Shown: positions 9,133-19,452, counted from the first letter of the stretch. The stretch is 64,000 nt of DNA from Lactiplantibacillus garii (GCF_003885105.1 NZ_QWZQ01000001.1:1-64000); one strand, 5' to 3'. Translations and numbers: made by a program. The notes: generated by a model from the letters alone, not told the origin.

Positions 9133-9609
9133 TTATTCAACGACCTTACGGACAAACGGATCGGATGAAATACCTTGTGAAAGGATCAATTTTGCCCATT
9201 CCTTAGCGGAAAACAGGGAGTGATCCTTGTAGTTCCCACAACTGTCGATCGTTGTTCCTTGAACGTCTTCCCACTTAGCGGGACCCGCGATAAATTCTAA
9301 CGAGGACTTCAAAGCCTTAGCAACTTCGACGGTGTCGTGTTCACCCCAAGTAATCAAATGAAAACCAGTCCGGCAACCAAACGGTGAACAGTCGATTACG
9401 CCGTCCATCCGGTCACGCAATAAACCGGCCAACATGTGTTCAATCGTATGCAAACCCGCCGTATCGATGGCGGACTTGTTAGGTTGAACTAACCGTAAAT
9501 CAAAATTCGTGATGGCATCGCCCTTAGGACCATGTTCCACCGTAATTTTACGAACGTAAGGTGCTAAAACTTTGGTATGATCTAACGTAAAACTTTCTAC
9601 TTTAGCCAT
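9133..9609 (-). CDS. luxS: S-ribosylhomocysteine lyase
   Basis: A 158-residue enzyme of the activated methyl cycle. It converts S-ribosylhomocysteine to homocysteine and the precursor of autoinducer 2. Zinc ligands His54 and His58 are in HTIEH, the catalytic Cys79 is in FGCRTGFH, and a further Cys (DSCGNY) completes the metal site. The length matches the family. It is a single-gene unit with GAGGAGTG before ATG. A weak TTGACG lies immediately after the uvrA stop at 9663-9668, with no good -10. Confidence 0.97.
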   Translation of the reverse strand: MAKVESFTLDHTKVLAPYVRKITVEHGPKGDAITNFDLRLVQPNKSAIDTAGLHTIEHMLAGLLRDRMDGVIDCSPFGCRTGFHLITWGEHDTVEVAKALKSSLEFIAGPAKWEDVQGTTIDSCGNYKDHSLFSAKEWAKLILSQGISSDPFVRKVVE

Positions 9610-9668
9610 TAAAAAACACTCCTCTAGTTAAAATTACATTACATGCTAAGTGTAGCACACTCCGTCAA

Positions 9669-12524
9669 TTATTTGGCAGTTGCCTTGGCTTCCCGGGCCC
9701 GGTCCCGTTCCAAGACTGGTTTCAAATACTGGCCCGTATAACTAGCCGCCACGTTAGCGACTTCCTCCGGCGTACCGGTCGCAACGATGGTCCCACCACC
9801 GTCCCCGCCTTCGGGTCCGAGGTCGATCAAATAGTCGGCGGACTTCACAACGTCGAGGTTGTGTTCAATAATCAACACGGTGTTACCTGCGTCTACTAAC
9901 CGGTTTAAGACACCGATCAAGCGCCGGATATCCTCACTATGCAACCCGGTTGTCGGTTCGTCCAGAATGTAAAAGTTCTTACCCGACTGCTGCTTATGCA
10001 GTTCGGACGCTAACTTCATCCGCTGCGCTTCCCCACCAGATAAGGTCGTTGCGGACTGACCAAGTTTTACGTAGCCGAGGCCCACGTCAACCAGCGTTTG
10101 CAACTTGCGCCGAATCTTAGGAATCGGTTCAAAGAACGCTAGCGCTTCGGAGGCCGTCATTTGTAAAACGTCGGCAATGTTCTTACCCTTGTATTCAACT
10201 TCCAAGGTTTCAGAATTATACTGCTTGCCGTGACAAACTTCGCAGGGCACGAATACGTCCGGCAAAAAGTTCATTTCAATCTTCAAAATCCCGTCACCGT
10301 GGCAGGCCTCACAACGGCCACCCTTGATGTTGAAACTAAAGCGGCCCTTTTGGTAACCCCGTAGTTTGGCCTCGTTCGTTTGGGCGAAGAGGTCACGAAT
10401 GTTATCGAAGACCCCCGTGTAGGTCGCCGGGTTACTTCGCGGTGTCCGGCCAATCGGACTTTGATCAATGTTCACCAGTCGTTCAATGTTTTTAACCCCA
10501 CTGATGCTCTTGTACTTACCAGGTTTTTCGGAATTGTGATTCAACTTTTGTGCTAACGCCCGTTTCAATACGTCGTTAACGAGTGTGGACTTCCCGGAAC
10601 CGGAAACCCCGGTCACCACGACAAACTTGCCAAGCGGAAAATCAACGTCAATGTTCTTTAAATTATTTTCAGCGGCACCGGTCACCCGGATTTTTTTACC
10701 GTTACCCGTGCGCCGTTTATCGGGCACCGGAATAAACCGTTTACCAGATAAATACTGGCCGGTCAGCGATTTACGGGAACGGGCGACCTGTTTAGGTGTT
10801 CCGGCGGCCATTACTTCCCCACCGTTTTCACCGGCACCCGGGCCGATGTCAATAATGTAGTCGGCGGCTCGCATGGTATCTTCGTCGTGTTCAACCACGA
10901 TGAGGGTGTTCCCCAGGTCACGCATCTTTTTCAAAGAACTGATCAAACGGTCGTTATCCCGTTGATGTAACCCAATCGACGGTTCGTCCAGAATGTAGAG
11001 CACACCGGATAAATTCGAACCAATTTGAGTTGCCAACCGAATTCGCTGGGCTTCCCCACCGGATAACGTCCGGGCCGACCGACTAAGCGTCAGGTAAGCT
11101 AAGCCCACGTTACGCAGGAAGGACAGCCGGTCCTTGATCTCCTTTAAAATCGGTTGGGCAATAACGAGGTCCTTTTCCGATAATTGCAGATCCTTGAAAA
11201 AGTCGATTTCCTTACCGATTGCCAAGTCCGAAACGGTCCCGATGTGTTCACCACCGACCTTTACTGAGAGGGCCTTGCGGTTCAAACGGAAGCCGTGACA
11301 GGTTTGGCAAGTCAGTTCGGTCATGTACTTGCGCATCACGTCGCGGGTAAAATCACTACTCGTTTCGTGGTAACGCCGGTCCACGTTGTTAATGACCCCT
11401 TCAAAAACGGCATCCACGTCCCGAACTCCGCCAAAATCGTTCTGGTAGTGGAAGTGGAACGTTTTGCCATTAGAACCGTATAAAACAGTCTGTTGGTCGG
11501 CCTTCGACAAGTTTTCGTACGGTACGTCTAGGGGAATGTCGAGTTGTTCACAAGCCTGCTTCAACATCTCCGGGTAGTACTGGGAACTGATGGGGTTCCA
11601 AGGTGCCAGCGCCCCTTCCGCCAACGTCAACGTTTTATCGGGAACGACCAAATCTTCGTCAACTTCCAGCTTAACACCCAAACCTTCACAGTCCGGGCAG
11701 GCCCCTTGGGGTGCGTTGAATGAGAACAACCGCGGTTCCAGTTCTCCCACCGTAAAGCCACAAATTGGGCAGGCGTAATGTTCAGAAAACAAAATGGGGT
11801 CCCCGCCAATCACGTCGGCAATCGCGTAACCACCACTTAACCGTAAAGCGGCTTCAAACGAATCAAATAAGCGGGACCGGTCCCCCGGTTTGACCACGAT
11901 GCGGTCGATAACGATTTCAATCGTATGCTGTTTATTTTTATTTAGTTCAAATTCTTCACTAATATCGTGAATTTCACCGTCGACCCGGACCCGCACAAAG
12001 CCTTCCCGTTTGATCTTCTCGAAGACTTTTTTGTGTTCGCCCTTCTTCTGACGGACGATTGGCGACAAAATTTGAAGTTTGGTCCGTTCTGGTAGCTTCT
12101 GAACCCGGTCCACCATTTGTTCAACGGTTTGACTCGCAATTGGGGTGCCGTCGTTGGGACAGATGGGTTGCCCGACTCGCGCCCACAGTAGTCGTAAGTA
12201 GTCGTTGATTTCCGTCACGGTTCCAACCGTTGACCGCGGGTTCTTGGAAGTCGTCTTTTGGTCAATGGAAATCGCCGGGCTCAACCCGTCGATCGAGTCC
12301 ACGTCGGGCTTTTGCATCTGCCCTAAAAATTGCCGGGCGTACGCCGACAGACTTTCCACGTACCGCCGCTGGCCTTCAGCGTACAACGTATCAAACGCTA
12401 ACGAACTCTTACCAGACCCGGATAACCCGGTGATCACGACTAATTTATTACGGGGAATCGTGACGTCAATGTTCTTTAAGTTATGGGCACGGGCACCGTG
12501 AATGACAATCTTATCATTTGCCAA
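9669..12524 (-). CDS. uvrA: Excinuclease ABC subunit A
   Basis: A 951-residue damage-recognition ATPase of nucleotide excision repair. It has two ABC modules: Walker [11 protein letters not shown] near residue 33 with signature [12 protein letters not shown] near 490, and Walker [11 protein letters not shown] near 640 with [12 protein letters not shown] near 830. Zinc-finger Cys pairs occur in CPICGF and CPDCEG, and again in CEACHGDG and CEVCHGKQ. The start is TTG with a perfect AGGAGG, 11 nt after uvrB. It forms the uvrB-uvrA operon. Confidence 0.97.
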   Translation of the reverse strand: MANDKIVIHGARAHNLKNIDVTIPRNKLVVITGLSGSGKSSLAFDTLYAEGQRRYVESLSAYARQFLGQMQKPDVDSIDGLSPAISIDQKTTSKNPRSTVGTVTEINDYLRLLWARVGQPICPNDGTPIASQTVEQMVDRVQKLPERTKLQILSPIVRQKKGEHKKVFEKIKREGFVRVRVDGEIHDISEEFELNKNKQHTIEIVIDRIVVKPGDRSRLFDSFEAALRLSGGYAIADVIGGDPILFSEHYACPICGFTVGELEPRLFSFNAPQGACPDCEGLGVKLEVDEDLVVPDKTLTLAEGALAPWNPISSQYYPEMLKQACEQLDIPLDVPYENLSKADQQTVLYGSNGKTFHFHYQNDFGGVRDVDAVFEGVINNVDRRYHETSSDFTRDVMRKYMTELTCQTCHGFRLNRKALSVKVGGEHIGTVSDLAIGKEIDFFKDLQLSEKDLVIAQPILKEIKDRLSFLRNVGLAYLTLSRSARTLSGGEAQRIRLATQIGSNLSGVLYILDEPSIGLHQRDNDRLISSLKKMRDLGNTLIVVEHDEDTMRAADYIIDIGPGAGENGGEVMAAGTPKQVARSRKSLTGQYLSGKRFIPVPDKRRTGNGKKIRVTGAAENNLKNIDVDFPLGKFVVVTGVSGSGKSTLVNDVLKRALAQKLNHNSEKPGKYKSISGVKNIERLVNIDQSPIGRTPRSNPATYTGVFDNIRDLFAQTNEAKLRGYQKGRFSFNIKGGRCEACHGDGILKIEMNFLPDVFVPCEVCHGKQYNSETLEVEYKGKNIADVLQMTASEALAFFEPIPKIRRKLQTLVDVGLGYVKLGQSATTLSGGEAQRMKLASELHKQQSGKNFYILDEPTTGLHSEDIRRLIGVLNRLVDAGNTVLIIEHNLDVVKSADYLIDLGPEGGDGGGTIVATGTPEEVANVAASYTGQYLKPVLERDRAREAKATAK

Positions 12525-12535
12525 AAAAAGACCTC

Positions 12536-14539
12536 CTAGCTGATCTGTGCTTTCAATTCCATGACCGTATCACGCAGGGTTGCGGCTTGTTCAAAGTCGA
12601 GTTTCTTAGCGGCGGTCTTCATCTGTTCTTCAAGTTTGCTGATCATATCAAGTTGTTGTTCGTGGGTCATATCGTCAAAGTCGGTTTCCAAGAAATCGTC
12701 CTTCTTGCCAGTGTCTTCCGCTTGTTTCGTGGAAGCAATCAGTTCTGGGATGGCCTTCTTAATGGTCTTTGGCGTGATATGATGATCCTCATTATACTGC
12801 ATTTGAATCTTCCGCCGGCGCGCGGTTTCGTCAATCGCCGCCTGCATTGAATCGGTCGTGGTATCCGCGTACATGATCACCGCCCCGTGTTCGTTACGGG
12901 CCGCCCGACCAATGGTTTGGATTAACGACCGTTCGTTACGGAGGAAGCCTTCCTTGTCGGCATCCAAAATGGCTACCAGTGAAACTTCGGGAACGTCAAT
13001 TCCTTCCCGTAGGAGGTTGATGCCGACCAACACGTCGAATTTACCTAGCCGTAAATCCCGAATGATCTTGGTCCGTTCCAAAGTTTTAATATCACTATGC
13101 AAGTACCGAACTTTAATTCCCAAATCCTTCATGTAATCGGTCAAATCTTCCGCCATCTTCTTGGTCAGCGTCGTGACAAAGACCCGTTCGTTACGCTCAA
13201 TCCGTTTATTAATTTCCCCCACAAGGTCATCAATTTGTCCCATGATTGGCCGGACCTCAATGGTTGGATCCAATAACCCGGTCGGTCGGATAATTTGTTG
13301 CACAACGTGCTTCGTCCGGTCCATTTCGTAAGGCCCAGGCGTTGCCGACATGTAAACGACCTGATTAATGTGCTGTTCAACCTCTTCCAGTTTCAGTGGC
13401 CGGTTATCCAGGGCACTCGGCAACCGGAACCCGTAATCGACTAACATTTGTTTCCGCGCCCGGTCACCGTTATACATCCCGCGGACCTGGGGCATCGTGA
13501 CGTGGGATTCATCAACGACCATCAGGAAATCTTTCGGGAAGAAGTCGAGTAAGGTGTACGGCGGTTCCCCCGGTTTACGACCATCCATGAACCGTGAGTA
13601 GTTTTCAATTCCGCTGGTGTACCCCATTTCCTTTAACATTTCAATGTCGTAAGTCGTCCGCTGCTTTAACCGTTGAGCTTCCAACAACTTACCGTCCGCC
13701 GTTAATTCTTTCAACCGGTCGTCCAACTCATTTTGAATACCGTTAATGGCGTGTTCCATAATGTCATCGTTGGTCATAAAGTGGGTCGCCGGGAAAATCG
13801 CCACGTGATCGCGGTCACCAACGACTTCTCCGGTCAACGCATCAATCTCACGAATCCGGTCAATTTCGTCTCCAAAAAATTCGACCCGGAGCGCGTGGTC
13901 GTCCCGTGACGCTGGGAAAATTTCCACGACGTCCCCGTGTACCCGGAAACGGCCCCGTTGAAAGTCAATGTCGTTGCGATCGAACTGAATATCCACCAAC
14001 TTACGTAATAAGTCGTTACGGTCGATCTGCATCCCGACCCGCAGCGAAACCACGTGGTCCTTGTACTCGTGCGGATCCCCTAAACCAAAGATACTCGAAA
14101 CGGACGCCACCACGATAACGTCGTTGCGTTCAAGTAACGAACTGGTAGCGGAGTGCCGCAACTTATCAATTTCATCATTGATAGCAGAATCCTTCTCAAT
14201 GTACGTGTCACTCGACGGGACGTAGGCTTCCGGCTGATAATAATCATAATAACTGACAAAGTATTCCACCGCGTTATTCGGGAAAAACTTCTTAAATTCA
14301 CCGTATAACTGCCCCGCCAACGTCTTGTTGTGGGAAAGGATCAACGTGGGCTTATTCACTTGGGCAATGACGTTAGAAATGGTAAACGTCTTCCCAGTCC
14401 CGGTCGCCCCCATCAAAATCTGTTCCTTTTCCCCCGCTTCGATACCAGCCGTCAATTTTTGAATGGCCTGGGGTTGATCACCAGTTGGTTGATAGTCAGA
14501 AACTAGGTCAAACTTATTGTTATCTACGCGATCAATCAA
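12536..14539 (-). CDS. uvrB: Excinuclease ABC subunit B
   Basis: A 667-residue helicase-like subunit that opens DNA at lesions and recruits UvrC. Walker A GATGTGKT lies near residue 45; the beta-hairpin region [12 protein letters not shown], used to test the damaged strand, is near 97; helicase motif QTIGRAARN is near 545. The C-terminal UVR domain ([26 protein letters not shown]) contacts UvrC. The start is TTG with GGAGGAG 7 nt upstream. An SOS-box promoter lies about 200 bp upstream, separated by two hairpins. Confidence 0.97.
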   Translation of the reverse strand: MIDRVDNNKFDLVSDYQPTGDQPQAIQKLTAGIEAGEKEQILMGATGTGKTFTISNVIAQVNKPTLILSHNKTLAGQLYGEFKKFFPNNAVEYFVSYYDYYQPEAYVPSSDTYIEKDSAINDEIDKLRHSATSSLLERNDVIVVASVSSIFGLGDPHEYKDHVVSLRVGMQIDRNDLLRKLVDIQFDRNDIDFQRGRFRVHGDVVEIFPASRDDHALRVEFFGDEIDRIREIDALTGEVVGDRDHVAIFPATHFMTNDDIMEHAINGIQNELDDRLKELTADGKLLEAQRLKQRTTYDIEMLKEMGYTSGIENYSRFMDGRKPGEPPYTLLDFFPKDFLMVVDESHVTMPQVRGMYNGDRARKQMLVDYGFRLPSALDNRPLKLEEVEQHINQVVYMSATPGPYEMDRTKHVVQQIIRPTGLLDPTIEVRPIMGQIDDLVGEINKRIERNERVFVTTLTKKMAEDLTDYMKDLGIKVRYLHSDIKTLERTKIIRDLRLGKFDVLVGINLLREGIDVPEVSLVAILDADKEGFLRNERSLIQTIGRAARNEHGAVIMYADTTTDSMQAAIDETARRRKIQMQYNEDHHITPKTIKKAIPELIASTKQAEDTGKKDDFLETDFDDMTHEQQLDMISKLEEQMKTAAKKLDFEQAATLRDTVMELKAQIS

Positions 14540-14589
14540 ACGTGACTCCTCCTTTGAATTGTTGCTTATTTTTTATTTACCGACTCGTT

Positions 14590-14623
14590 TAACGGCCACC
14601 ACCCATTTTGATGGTGCCCGTTA
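14590..14623 (-). other. Hairpin in the uvrB leader
   Basis: TAACGG...CCGTTA closes a stem whose inner arms CACCATC and GGGTGGTG also pair. There is no T run after it on the minus strand, so it is an RNA structure rather than a terminator. It lies between the SOS promoter and the uvrB ribosome site. Confidence 0.5.
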
Positions 14624-14682
14624 ATCCTTCAAGAACGGGGTACTAACGCTGCTGATAGCCCCCGTCTAAACTTGACAACTCT

Positions 14683-14714
14683 AAAAAAGATAGGTCGCTC
14701 GAAGCTCCCTATCT
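14683..14714 (-). terminator. Terminator-like hairpin between SOS promoter and uvrB
   Basis: AGATAGG/CCTATCT stem with inner GAGC/GCGA pairing and six T following on the minus strand. It can end the HD-domain gene transcript, but it lies downstream of the SOS-box promoter that reads toward uvrB. Confidence 0.65.
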
Positions 14715-14731
14715 CTTCAAAACCGCTATTA

Positions 14732-14760
14732 ATTCTAGCACATCGAACATACTTTCGCCA
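14732..14760 (-). promoter_or_regulatory. SOS (LexA/DinR) box over a promoter for uvrBA
   Basis: The plus-strand sequence CGAACATACTTTCG at 14744-14757 matches the Gram-positive SOS box (CGAAC-N4-GTTCG) with one mismatch. It overlaps the spacer of a minus-strand promoter, TGGCGA (14760-14755) and extended TGCTAGAAT with -10 at 14737-14732, spacer 17 bp. LexA repression of uvrBA is inferred; it fits known SOS control of uvrB. Confidence 0.7.
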
Positions 14761-15408
14761 TTAATCGGATTGCTGAGTTGGCCGCAAAATTTGCTTCGTC
14801 AGCGCCTGTAAATGATCCTGATTAGTGAACGGCTCCGCCAACATTTCCGGTAAAACGGCCTTCAAAAAGTATTGCACACTGGCCATCCTTTTAAAGGACA
14901 CGATCGTCTTTAAGCTTTCCCGGTAAATGTCGGTAAAAACCACTTCCGGATTGCCCTTTTGAATTTCGCCAAACGACTCGTACAACAAGTCAATTTTATC
15001 CGCGACCGATAAAATTTGGCCTTCCAACGTATCGTCCTTTCCTTCGGATAACCGGCGCGAATAGGCCGCTTGAAACTCCGCGGGAATCTCGTTATGAACA
15101 AAGTTCTGCGATAACTCGTGTTCCACGTCCGCCAGCATGGTTCGCAACGTCGGGGTGGCGTACTTGACCGGGGTCTTGATGTCCCCGATAAAGCGCTCGT
15201 TATAGTCGTGGTTAAGGGCCTTCTCGTACAGGGCCCGCCAATTGACCGTTTGACCGGCATTTTCTTCCACGTCACCTAGGAATTGGGCGGTCTCCGCCAC
15301 TTTAAACGAGTGGGCCGCCACGGAATGGTTCTGATATTTAAAGAACCCCGGTGCCCGCTGAATCGTCTCCAAGTTGCTTAAACTTTGTAAATACTGATGC
15401 ATTCCCAT
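14761..15408 (-). CDS. YfbR-like HD-domain 5'-nucleotidase
   Basis: A 215-residue HD-superfamily protein. Metal ligands are visible as His in HSVAAHSF (near residue 28-33), the HD pair in ALNHDYNERFIGDIKTPVKY (near 65), and Asp in ILSVADKIDLL (near 138). The GDIKTPVKY stretch matches the GDLPTPVKY block of YfbR, an enzyme removing phosphate from 5'-deoxynucleotides. The two-codon alternative start (MGMHQ) leaves the first residues uncertain. It precedes uvrBA on the same strand, and the SOS promoter begins immediately after its stop. Confidence 0.82.
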   Translation of the reverse strand: MGMHQYLQSLSNLETIQRAPGFFKYQNHSVAAHSFKVAETAQFLGDVEENAGQTVNWRALYEKALNHDYNERFIGDIKTPVKYATPTLRTMLADVEHELSQNFVHNEIPAEFQAAYSRRLSEGKDDTLEGQILSVADKIDLLYESFGEIQKGNPEVVFTDIYRESLKTIVSFKRMASVQYFLKAVLPEMLAEPFTNQDHLQALTKQILRPTQQSD

Positions 15409-15474
15409 CGTCAGCCACCATCCTTTAACCGTTAGTTTGGCCTAAGTGTAACAAAGCCGATTTACCGAAGCAAA

Positions 15475-15506
15475 TAAAAAACGGGCCGTTTCAACAACGC
15501 ACCCGC
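15475..15506 (-). terminator. Probable terminator after the MFS gene
   Basis: Imperfect stem with GCGGGTGCGTT on one side and AACGGCCCG on the other, followed by six T on the minus strand, close to the MFS stop. Confidence 0.5.
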
Positions 15507-15515
15507 AATAACTTT

Positions 15516-16712
15516 TTAAACTGATTTAATTTTAGTTTTCCGACCCGGCAAACGCAGCGCAAACGCCATGACGTAGGACACGATCAAAAAGACGGCCACC
15601 ACTAGGTACGGGTAATGGTAATTCATATCTAATAACATCCCCGACATAATCGGCCCCACGATGTTGCCCACACTCGTGAGCGACATGTTTAACCCGTTGA
15701 TCAGCCCCTGGTTCGACTCGCTGGCCTTAGTCAGTAACGTGGTAATTGCCGGACGCAACAAGTCAAAGGCGGAAAAGATAACTAGCGTCGCGACCATCAC
15801 TTCTAATTTGGAGTGGGCCTGCGTGATCCAGATGGTACATAACGCTGCGGCCGCAAAGCAGACCCGAATGACCCGCTGTTCGCCAAAGCGTTGCACGAAG
15901 GTGTCAAACAACGCCACTTGTAAAAACAGGGAGATCAGACCGTTTAACGTCAACACCAGCGCAATGTTGTTTAAACTAAAATGGAAAACTTCGTTGACGT
16001 AAATACTATAAATACTTTCAAACCCCTGTAGTCCAAACGAGGAAACCAGGATCATGGTAAACAGGATAATAATCGGTAGGGTCCAAAATGCCCGTGACAT
16101 TGGGTGGTGCTGGGTTGCCGTAGACTCAGCACTCGTCCCCCGGTCGGGATCAATTTCTTTATCCGCCGGTAACAGGATAACCAGCACAATTGCGCTCAGC
16201 AAGCCCAAACTCCCGGCCACCCAGAACGGGGTCTTGTAGCTAATACCGGCGAGAATGCCCCCAATACCGGGGCCTAAAATCAGGCCCCCACTAAAGGCGG
16301 CTGATAACCACCCGATTACCCGGGCCCGCTGGCGCTTAGTCGTAATATCCGACGCCAACGCCATGGCGGTGGGAACCACCATGGCGGCCGATAAGCCCCC
16401 AACGATCCGCGAAACGTTAAAGACCCACAGCTGATTAGTCAGTGCAAACAAGAATTCCGAGACCATGTATAAAATTAAGCCCACCGTTAAAACCGGCTTG
16501 CGACCGATGCGGTCCGAGACTCGTCCGATAATTGGTGAAGCCACGAACTGGGCCAGCGCGAACAGTGCGTTCATCACACCCATGTCGGTTGCCGTTAAGT
16601 GGAGCTCATTTTTAATAAACGGCATGACGGGAATCACCAAACTAATTCCCAAACAGACTAAAAATTCACTGAAGACTAAGATAAAAATGGCACGTTTCGT
16701 TTGCCGATTCAT
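15516..16712 (-). CDS. MFS drug-type exporter (DHA1 family)
   Basis: A 398-residue, 12-helix major facilitator. Motif A is seen between helices 2 and 3 (GRVSDRIGRKPVL near residue 62), and the drug-antiporter motif C region (GLILGPGIGGILAG) is near 142. It therefore resembles TetA/NorA-like proton antiporters exporting small hydrophobic drugs. The substrate cannot be told from sequence. Single gene with GAGGTG ribosome site; it diverges from the VanX-like dipeptidase gene across 165 bases. Confidence 0.85.
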   Translation of the reverse strand: MNRQTKRAIFILVFSEFLVCLGISLVIPVMPFIKNELHLTATDMGVMNALFALAQFVASPIIGRVSDRIGRKPVLTVGLILYMVSEFLFALTNQLWVFNVSRIVGGLSAAMVVPTAMALASDITTKRQRARVIGWLSAAFSGGLILGPGIGGILAGISYKTPFWVAGSLGLLSAIVLVILLPADKEIDPDRGTSAESTATQHHPMSRAFWTLPIIILFTMILVSSFGLQGFESIYSIYVNEVFHFSLNNIALVLTLNGLISLFLQVALFDTFVQRFGEQRVIRVCFAAAALCTIWITQAHSKLEVMVATLVIFSAFDLLRPAITTLLTKASESNQGLINGLNMSLTSVGNIVGPIMSGMLLDMNYHYPYLVVAVFLIVSYVMAFALRLPGRKTKIKSV

Positions 16713-16840
16713 GGCTTCACCTCGTTATAATTTTATTTATGCAACGCTCTCCATCATATCAAGGGCGGTTGCCAAAAGCTAGTTTAATGTTTGGCGCTGA
16801 TAGCGGATTCGTTTTGTCAGCAAACTAACACTAAATTGGT

Positions 16841-16869
16841 TACAATGAAGGCACTACAGCGCTAGGGAG
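16841..16869 (+). promoter_or_regulatory. -10 element and ribosome site of the dipeptidase gene
   Basis: TACAAT at 16841-16846 lies ahead of AGGGAGG at 16863-16869 and ATG at 16878. No good -35 is at 17 bp (TTTGTCA lies 21 bp upstream). Confidence 0.45.
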
Positions 16870-16877
16870 GCCGCACA

Positions 16878-17435
16878 ATGCAAACTGAATTAATGGGTTT
16901 TACCAACGTTCAAAAACTCGATCCGACAATTATCGTGGATTTACGCTACGCAACGACTAATAACTTCACCCACCAAGTAGTTTACGATTTTACAACTGCC
17001 ATCGTTCGGACTGGTACTGCTCAAAAACTCGCCCGCGCGAGTGAACTCGTTCGTTCACACGGCTACCGGTTAAAAATTTGGGACGCTTACCGACCAGTCA
17101 GTGCCCAAAAACGGTTGTTCGAGGTATACCCCGACCCCGAATTCGTGGCCAAACCCGACCCTAACTTTAGTCATCAAAAAGGGGTGACCCTTGACCTGAC
17201 GCTAACCGACATGGCGGGTAAGGAATGTCCCATGCCAACCGCCTTTGATGATTTTAGCGCGGCAGCGCACCGTGACGCACCCCGCAAGTCGTTAGCAGAC
17301 CACTACTATCAAATCTTGGATGACGCCATGACGGCAGCCGGCTTTGTCGGCTACGAAAACGAATGGTGGGATTACCGTGACGCGGCGATGGACCAGTACG
17401 GGCCGCTGGCGGCTGATCCCAACGATTATGCTTAA
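16878..17435 (+). CDS. VanX/Aad-family D-Ala-D-Ala dipeptidase (peptidase M15D)
   Basis: A 185-residue zinc peptidase of the VanX/DdpX family that splits D-Ala-D-Ala. Family landmarks are Arg72 in WDAYRPVSAQ, His99 and Asp106 in SHQKGVTLDLTL, and Glu162 in NEWWDYRD. The third zinc ligand of VanX, a His three residues after the catalytic Glu, is Asp165 here (EWWD instead of EWWH). Asp can bind zinc, so the enzyme may still be active or may differ in substrate. No signal peptide, so it is cytoplasmic and could recycle D-Ala or act on D-dipeptides. It is alone in its unit and is not part of a van resistance cluster. Confidence 0.85.
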   Translation: MQTELMGFTNVQKLDPTIIVDLRYATTNNFTHQVVYDFTTAIVRTGTAQKLARASELVRSHGYRLKIWDAYRPVSAQKRLFEVYPDPEFVAKPDPNFSHQKGVTLDLTLTDMAGKECPMPTAFDDFSAAAHRDAPRKSLADHYYQILDDAMTAAGFVGYENEWWDYRDAAMDQYGPLAADPNDYA

Positions 17436-17441
17436 AATGAC

Positions 17442-17486
17442 AAAAGTGGTGCTGCCGAGATGATTATCCCGGCAGCACCACTTTTT
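17442..17486. terminator. Bidirectional terminator between dipeptidase gene and pgm
   Basis: A 15-bp stem (AAAGTGGTGCTGCCG with CGGCAGCACCACTTT) with T run to the right and A run to the left, serving both convergent genes. Confidence 0.88.
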
Positions 17487-17506
17487 AGTTGGGAGTTCAA
17501 TGACCC

Positions 17507-19249
17507 CTATTCTTTAATGAAGGCTTGGATGGCCGCTTCAAACTTCGCTAATTTATCGTTAGCTTCATCCAAGGTTTGACCGAGCGTCCCAATGTAGAAC
17601 TTGATCTTAGGTTCGGTCCCGGATGGTCGAATCGCAATCCAGGTACCATCGGTCAGCTTGTACTTCAACACGTTGGCTTCTGGCAACGCGATTGGGGCGG
17701 TGTGACCGTCCGCAAAGGTTTCCGTTTGACTCTGGAAGTCTTCGGTTGACGCAACGGCGTAACCAGCAAAGTCACTCGGCGCTTCTTCACGGAACTTCGT
17801 CATCAAGTCCGCAATCTTTTCACTACCACCGACACCGTCAAATTCTTCGGAAGTCGTCTTTTCACGGAAATAACCGTATTCAGCGAAGAGTTCTTGTAAC
17901 CCGTCGTAGAGGTTCTTTCCTTTTTGTTTGTAGTAAGCCGCAACTTCGGCTAACAGTACCGTGGTTTGAATGGCATCCTTATCATGCACGAACGGCTTGA
18001 TCAGGTAACCGTAACTTTCTTCAAAACCAAACATGTAGGTGTGTTCACCGGTAGCTTCGAAGTGTTCGATTTGTTCCGCAATGTACTTGAACCCGGTCAA
18101 GACGTTGACCATCGTCACTCCGTAAGATTCCGCAATCTTCGTTGCAAACTCGGACGAAACGATTGATTTAACCGCCGCCGCGTTTGCTGGTAAGGTCCCG
18201 GCGTCCTTATTGGCTTGTAAAATGTAGTGTAATAAGACGGCCGCAATTTGGTTCCCCGTTAACAGAACGTATTCACCATTCGGTTGGCGGACCGCCGTTC
18301 CTAACCGGTCGGCGTCGGGATCAACCGCGATCAAGACGTCGGCGTCTTCCTTTTTCCCTAAGTCGATCGCCATTTTAAAAGCTTCAGGGAATTCAGGGTT
18401 CGGGAACTTCACCGTTGAAAATTCAGGATCGGCAACGGCCTGTTCTTTAACTACGCTGAAGTTCTTAAAACCGGCGTTCTTTAAGGCCTTTTCGCCTAAC
18501 ATCCGACCGGTCCCGTGTAACGGCGTGAAGACCAGTTTCATGTCCTTACCAACTTCATCGACTAATTTTTGATTGATCGTTACTTCTTTGACCTTAGCTA
18601 AGTAGGCTTGATCCACGTCATCACCAATAATGGTTTCGGTGTGATCCGCCAATAACTGGTCTTCATCCGCAACGCCAATGGCAAACAAGTCGGCCGCTTT
18701 ACGGATGTACGACGTGATTAAATCTGATTCCTTTGGTGGCATTTGACCGCCATCTTCACCGTAGATCTTATAACCGTTATACTGCTTCGGGTTATGACTA
18801 GCGGTAATCATGATACCGGCGTAGGTGTGCAAGTGGCGCACCGTAAAGGATAATTCTGGGGTTGGCCGGAGACTTTCAAAAACGAACGACTTGATACCGT
18901 GCAACCCTAAGACCCGGGCCGATTCGTGGGCAAAATCCTTCGAATGGTGCCGGGAATCAAAACTAATCGCCACGCCGCGTTCCTTGGCATCGGCGGGCAG
19001 GGTATCCATAAACCGTGCCAACCCTTCCGTTGCTTGCCGAACCGTGTAAATATTCATCCGGTTAATACCGGGGCCCAGAACCCCGCGCATCCCGGCCGTA
19101 CCGAATTCCATTGGTTGATAAAAAGCATCTTCCAAGGTCGCGTCATCGCCGGCCATGGCCGTCAATTCTTGTTTTAAACTTGATTCGAGTGTCGCTTGGT
19201 TTTTCCAGGTGTTATAAGTATCTTGCCAACTCAAAGAGACCATCCCCAA
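17507..19249 (-). CDS. pgcA: Phosphoglucomutase / phosphomannomutase (PgcA type)
   Basis: A member of the alpha-phosphohexomutase family interconverting glucose 6-phosphate and glucose 1-phosphate. The active-site phosphoserine loop TASHNPKQYNGYK is near residue 145, the metal loop DPDADRLG near 308, the sugar-binding loop GFEESYGY near 405 and the phosphate-binding RPSGTEPK near 540. Start is uncertain: 19249 (TTG, 580 aa), 19243 (ATG, 578 aa) or 19234 (TTG, 575 aa; gives MSWQDTYNTW, like relatives). With galU at 32.5 kb it supplies UDP-glucose. A cre-like site lies between promoter and start. Confidence 0.93.
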   Translation of the reverse strand: MGMVSLSWQDTYNTWKNQATLESSLKQELTAMAGDDATLEDAFYQPMEFGTAGMRGVLGPGINRMNIYTVRQATEGLARFMDTLPADAKERGVAISFDSRHHSKDFAHESARVLGLHGIKSFVFESLRPTPELSFTVRHLHTYAGIMITASHNPKQYNGYKIYGEDGGQMPPKESDLITSYIRKAADLFAIGVADEDQLLADHTETIIGDDVDQAYLAKVKEVTINQKLVDEVGKDMKLVFTPLHGTGRMLGEKALKNAGFKNFSVVKEQAVADPEFSTVKFPNPEFPEAFKMAIDLGKKEDADVLIAVDPDADRLGTAVRQPNGEYVLLTGNQIAAVLLHYILQANKDAGTLPANAAAVKSIVSSEFATKIAESYGVTMVNVLTGFKYIAEQIEHFEATGEHTYMFGFEESYGYLIKPFVHDKDAIQTTVLLAEVAAYYKQKGKNLYDGLQELFAEYGYFREKTTSEEFDGVGGSEKIADLMTKFREEAPSDFAGYAVASTEDFQSQTETFADGHTAPIALPEANVLKYKLTDGTWIAIRPSGTEPKIKFYIGTLGQTLDEANDKLAKFEAAIQAFIKE

Positions 19250-19259
19250 TTCTAATAAT

Positions 19260-19285
19260 TGTTAGTGCTTACAAACACCAGTATA
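19260..19285 (-). promoter_or_regulatory. pgcA promoter -10 with cre-like site
   Basis: TATACT (19285-19280) precedes the palindrome TGTTAGTGCTTACA (19260-19273), one base from the CcpA cre core (CG replaced by CA/TG). Its place between -10 and start would suit a roadblock. Catabolite control is inferred. Confidence 0.5.
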
Positions 19286-19425
19286 CAACATTGCACCCCC
19301 TAACAAAGTAAAATTTACTAAGAATATTGCCTAGACGGGCTTTTCTTAATAAAAATCTGCTGAAGATAACGTTACTATCCCCACTTTTATAAGGTTCAAT
19401 TCGTTCGGTCACCATCTTAACTTGG

Positions 19426-19446
19426 TATAATTATGTTTATAAGGAG
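19426..19446 (+). promoter_or_regulatory. Extended -10 and ribosome site of the DUF3290-DUF421 unit
   Basis: TGGTATAAT (-10 TATAAT at 19426-19431) is an extended -10 with a poor -35, followed by AAGGAGG just before the ATG at 19453. Confidence 0.6.
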
Positions 19447-19452
19447 GCTACT

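Noticed and set aside
15516-17435. Van-type glycopeptide resistance cluster
   Set aside because: Only a VanX-like gene is present; no vanH, ligase or vanRS is near, and the neighbour is an ordinary MFS gene.
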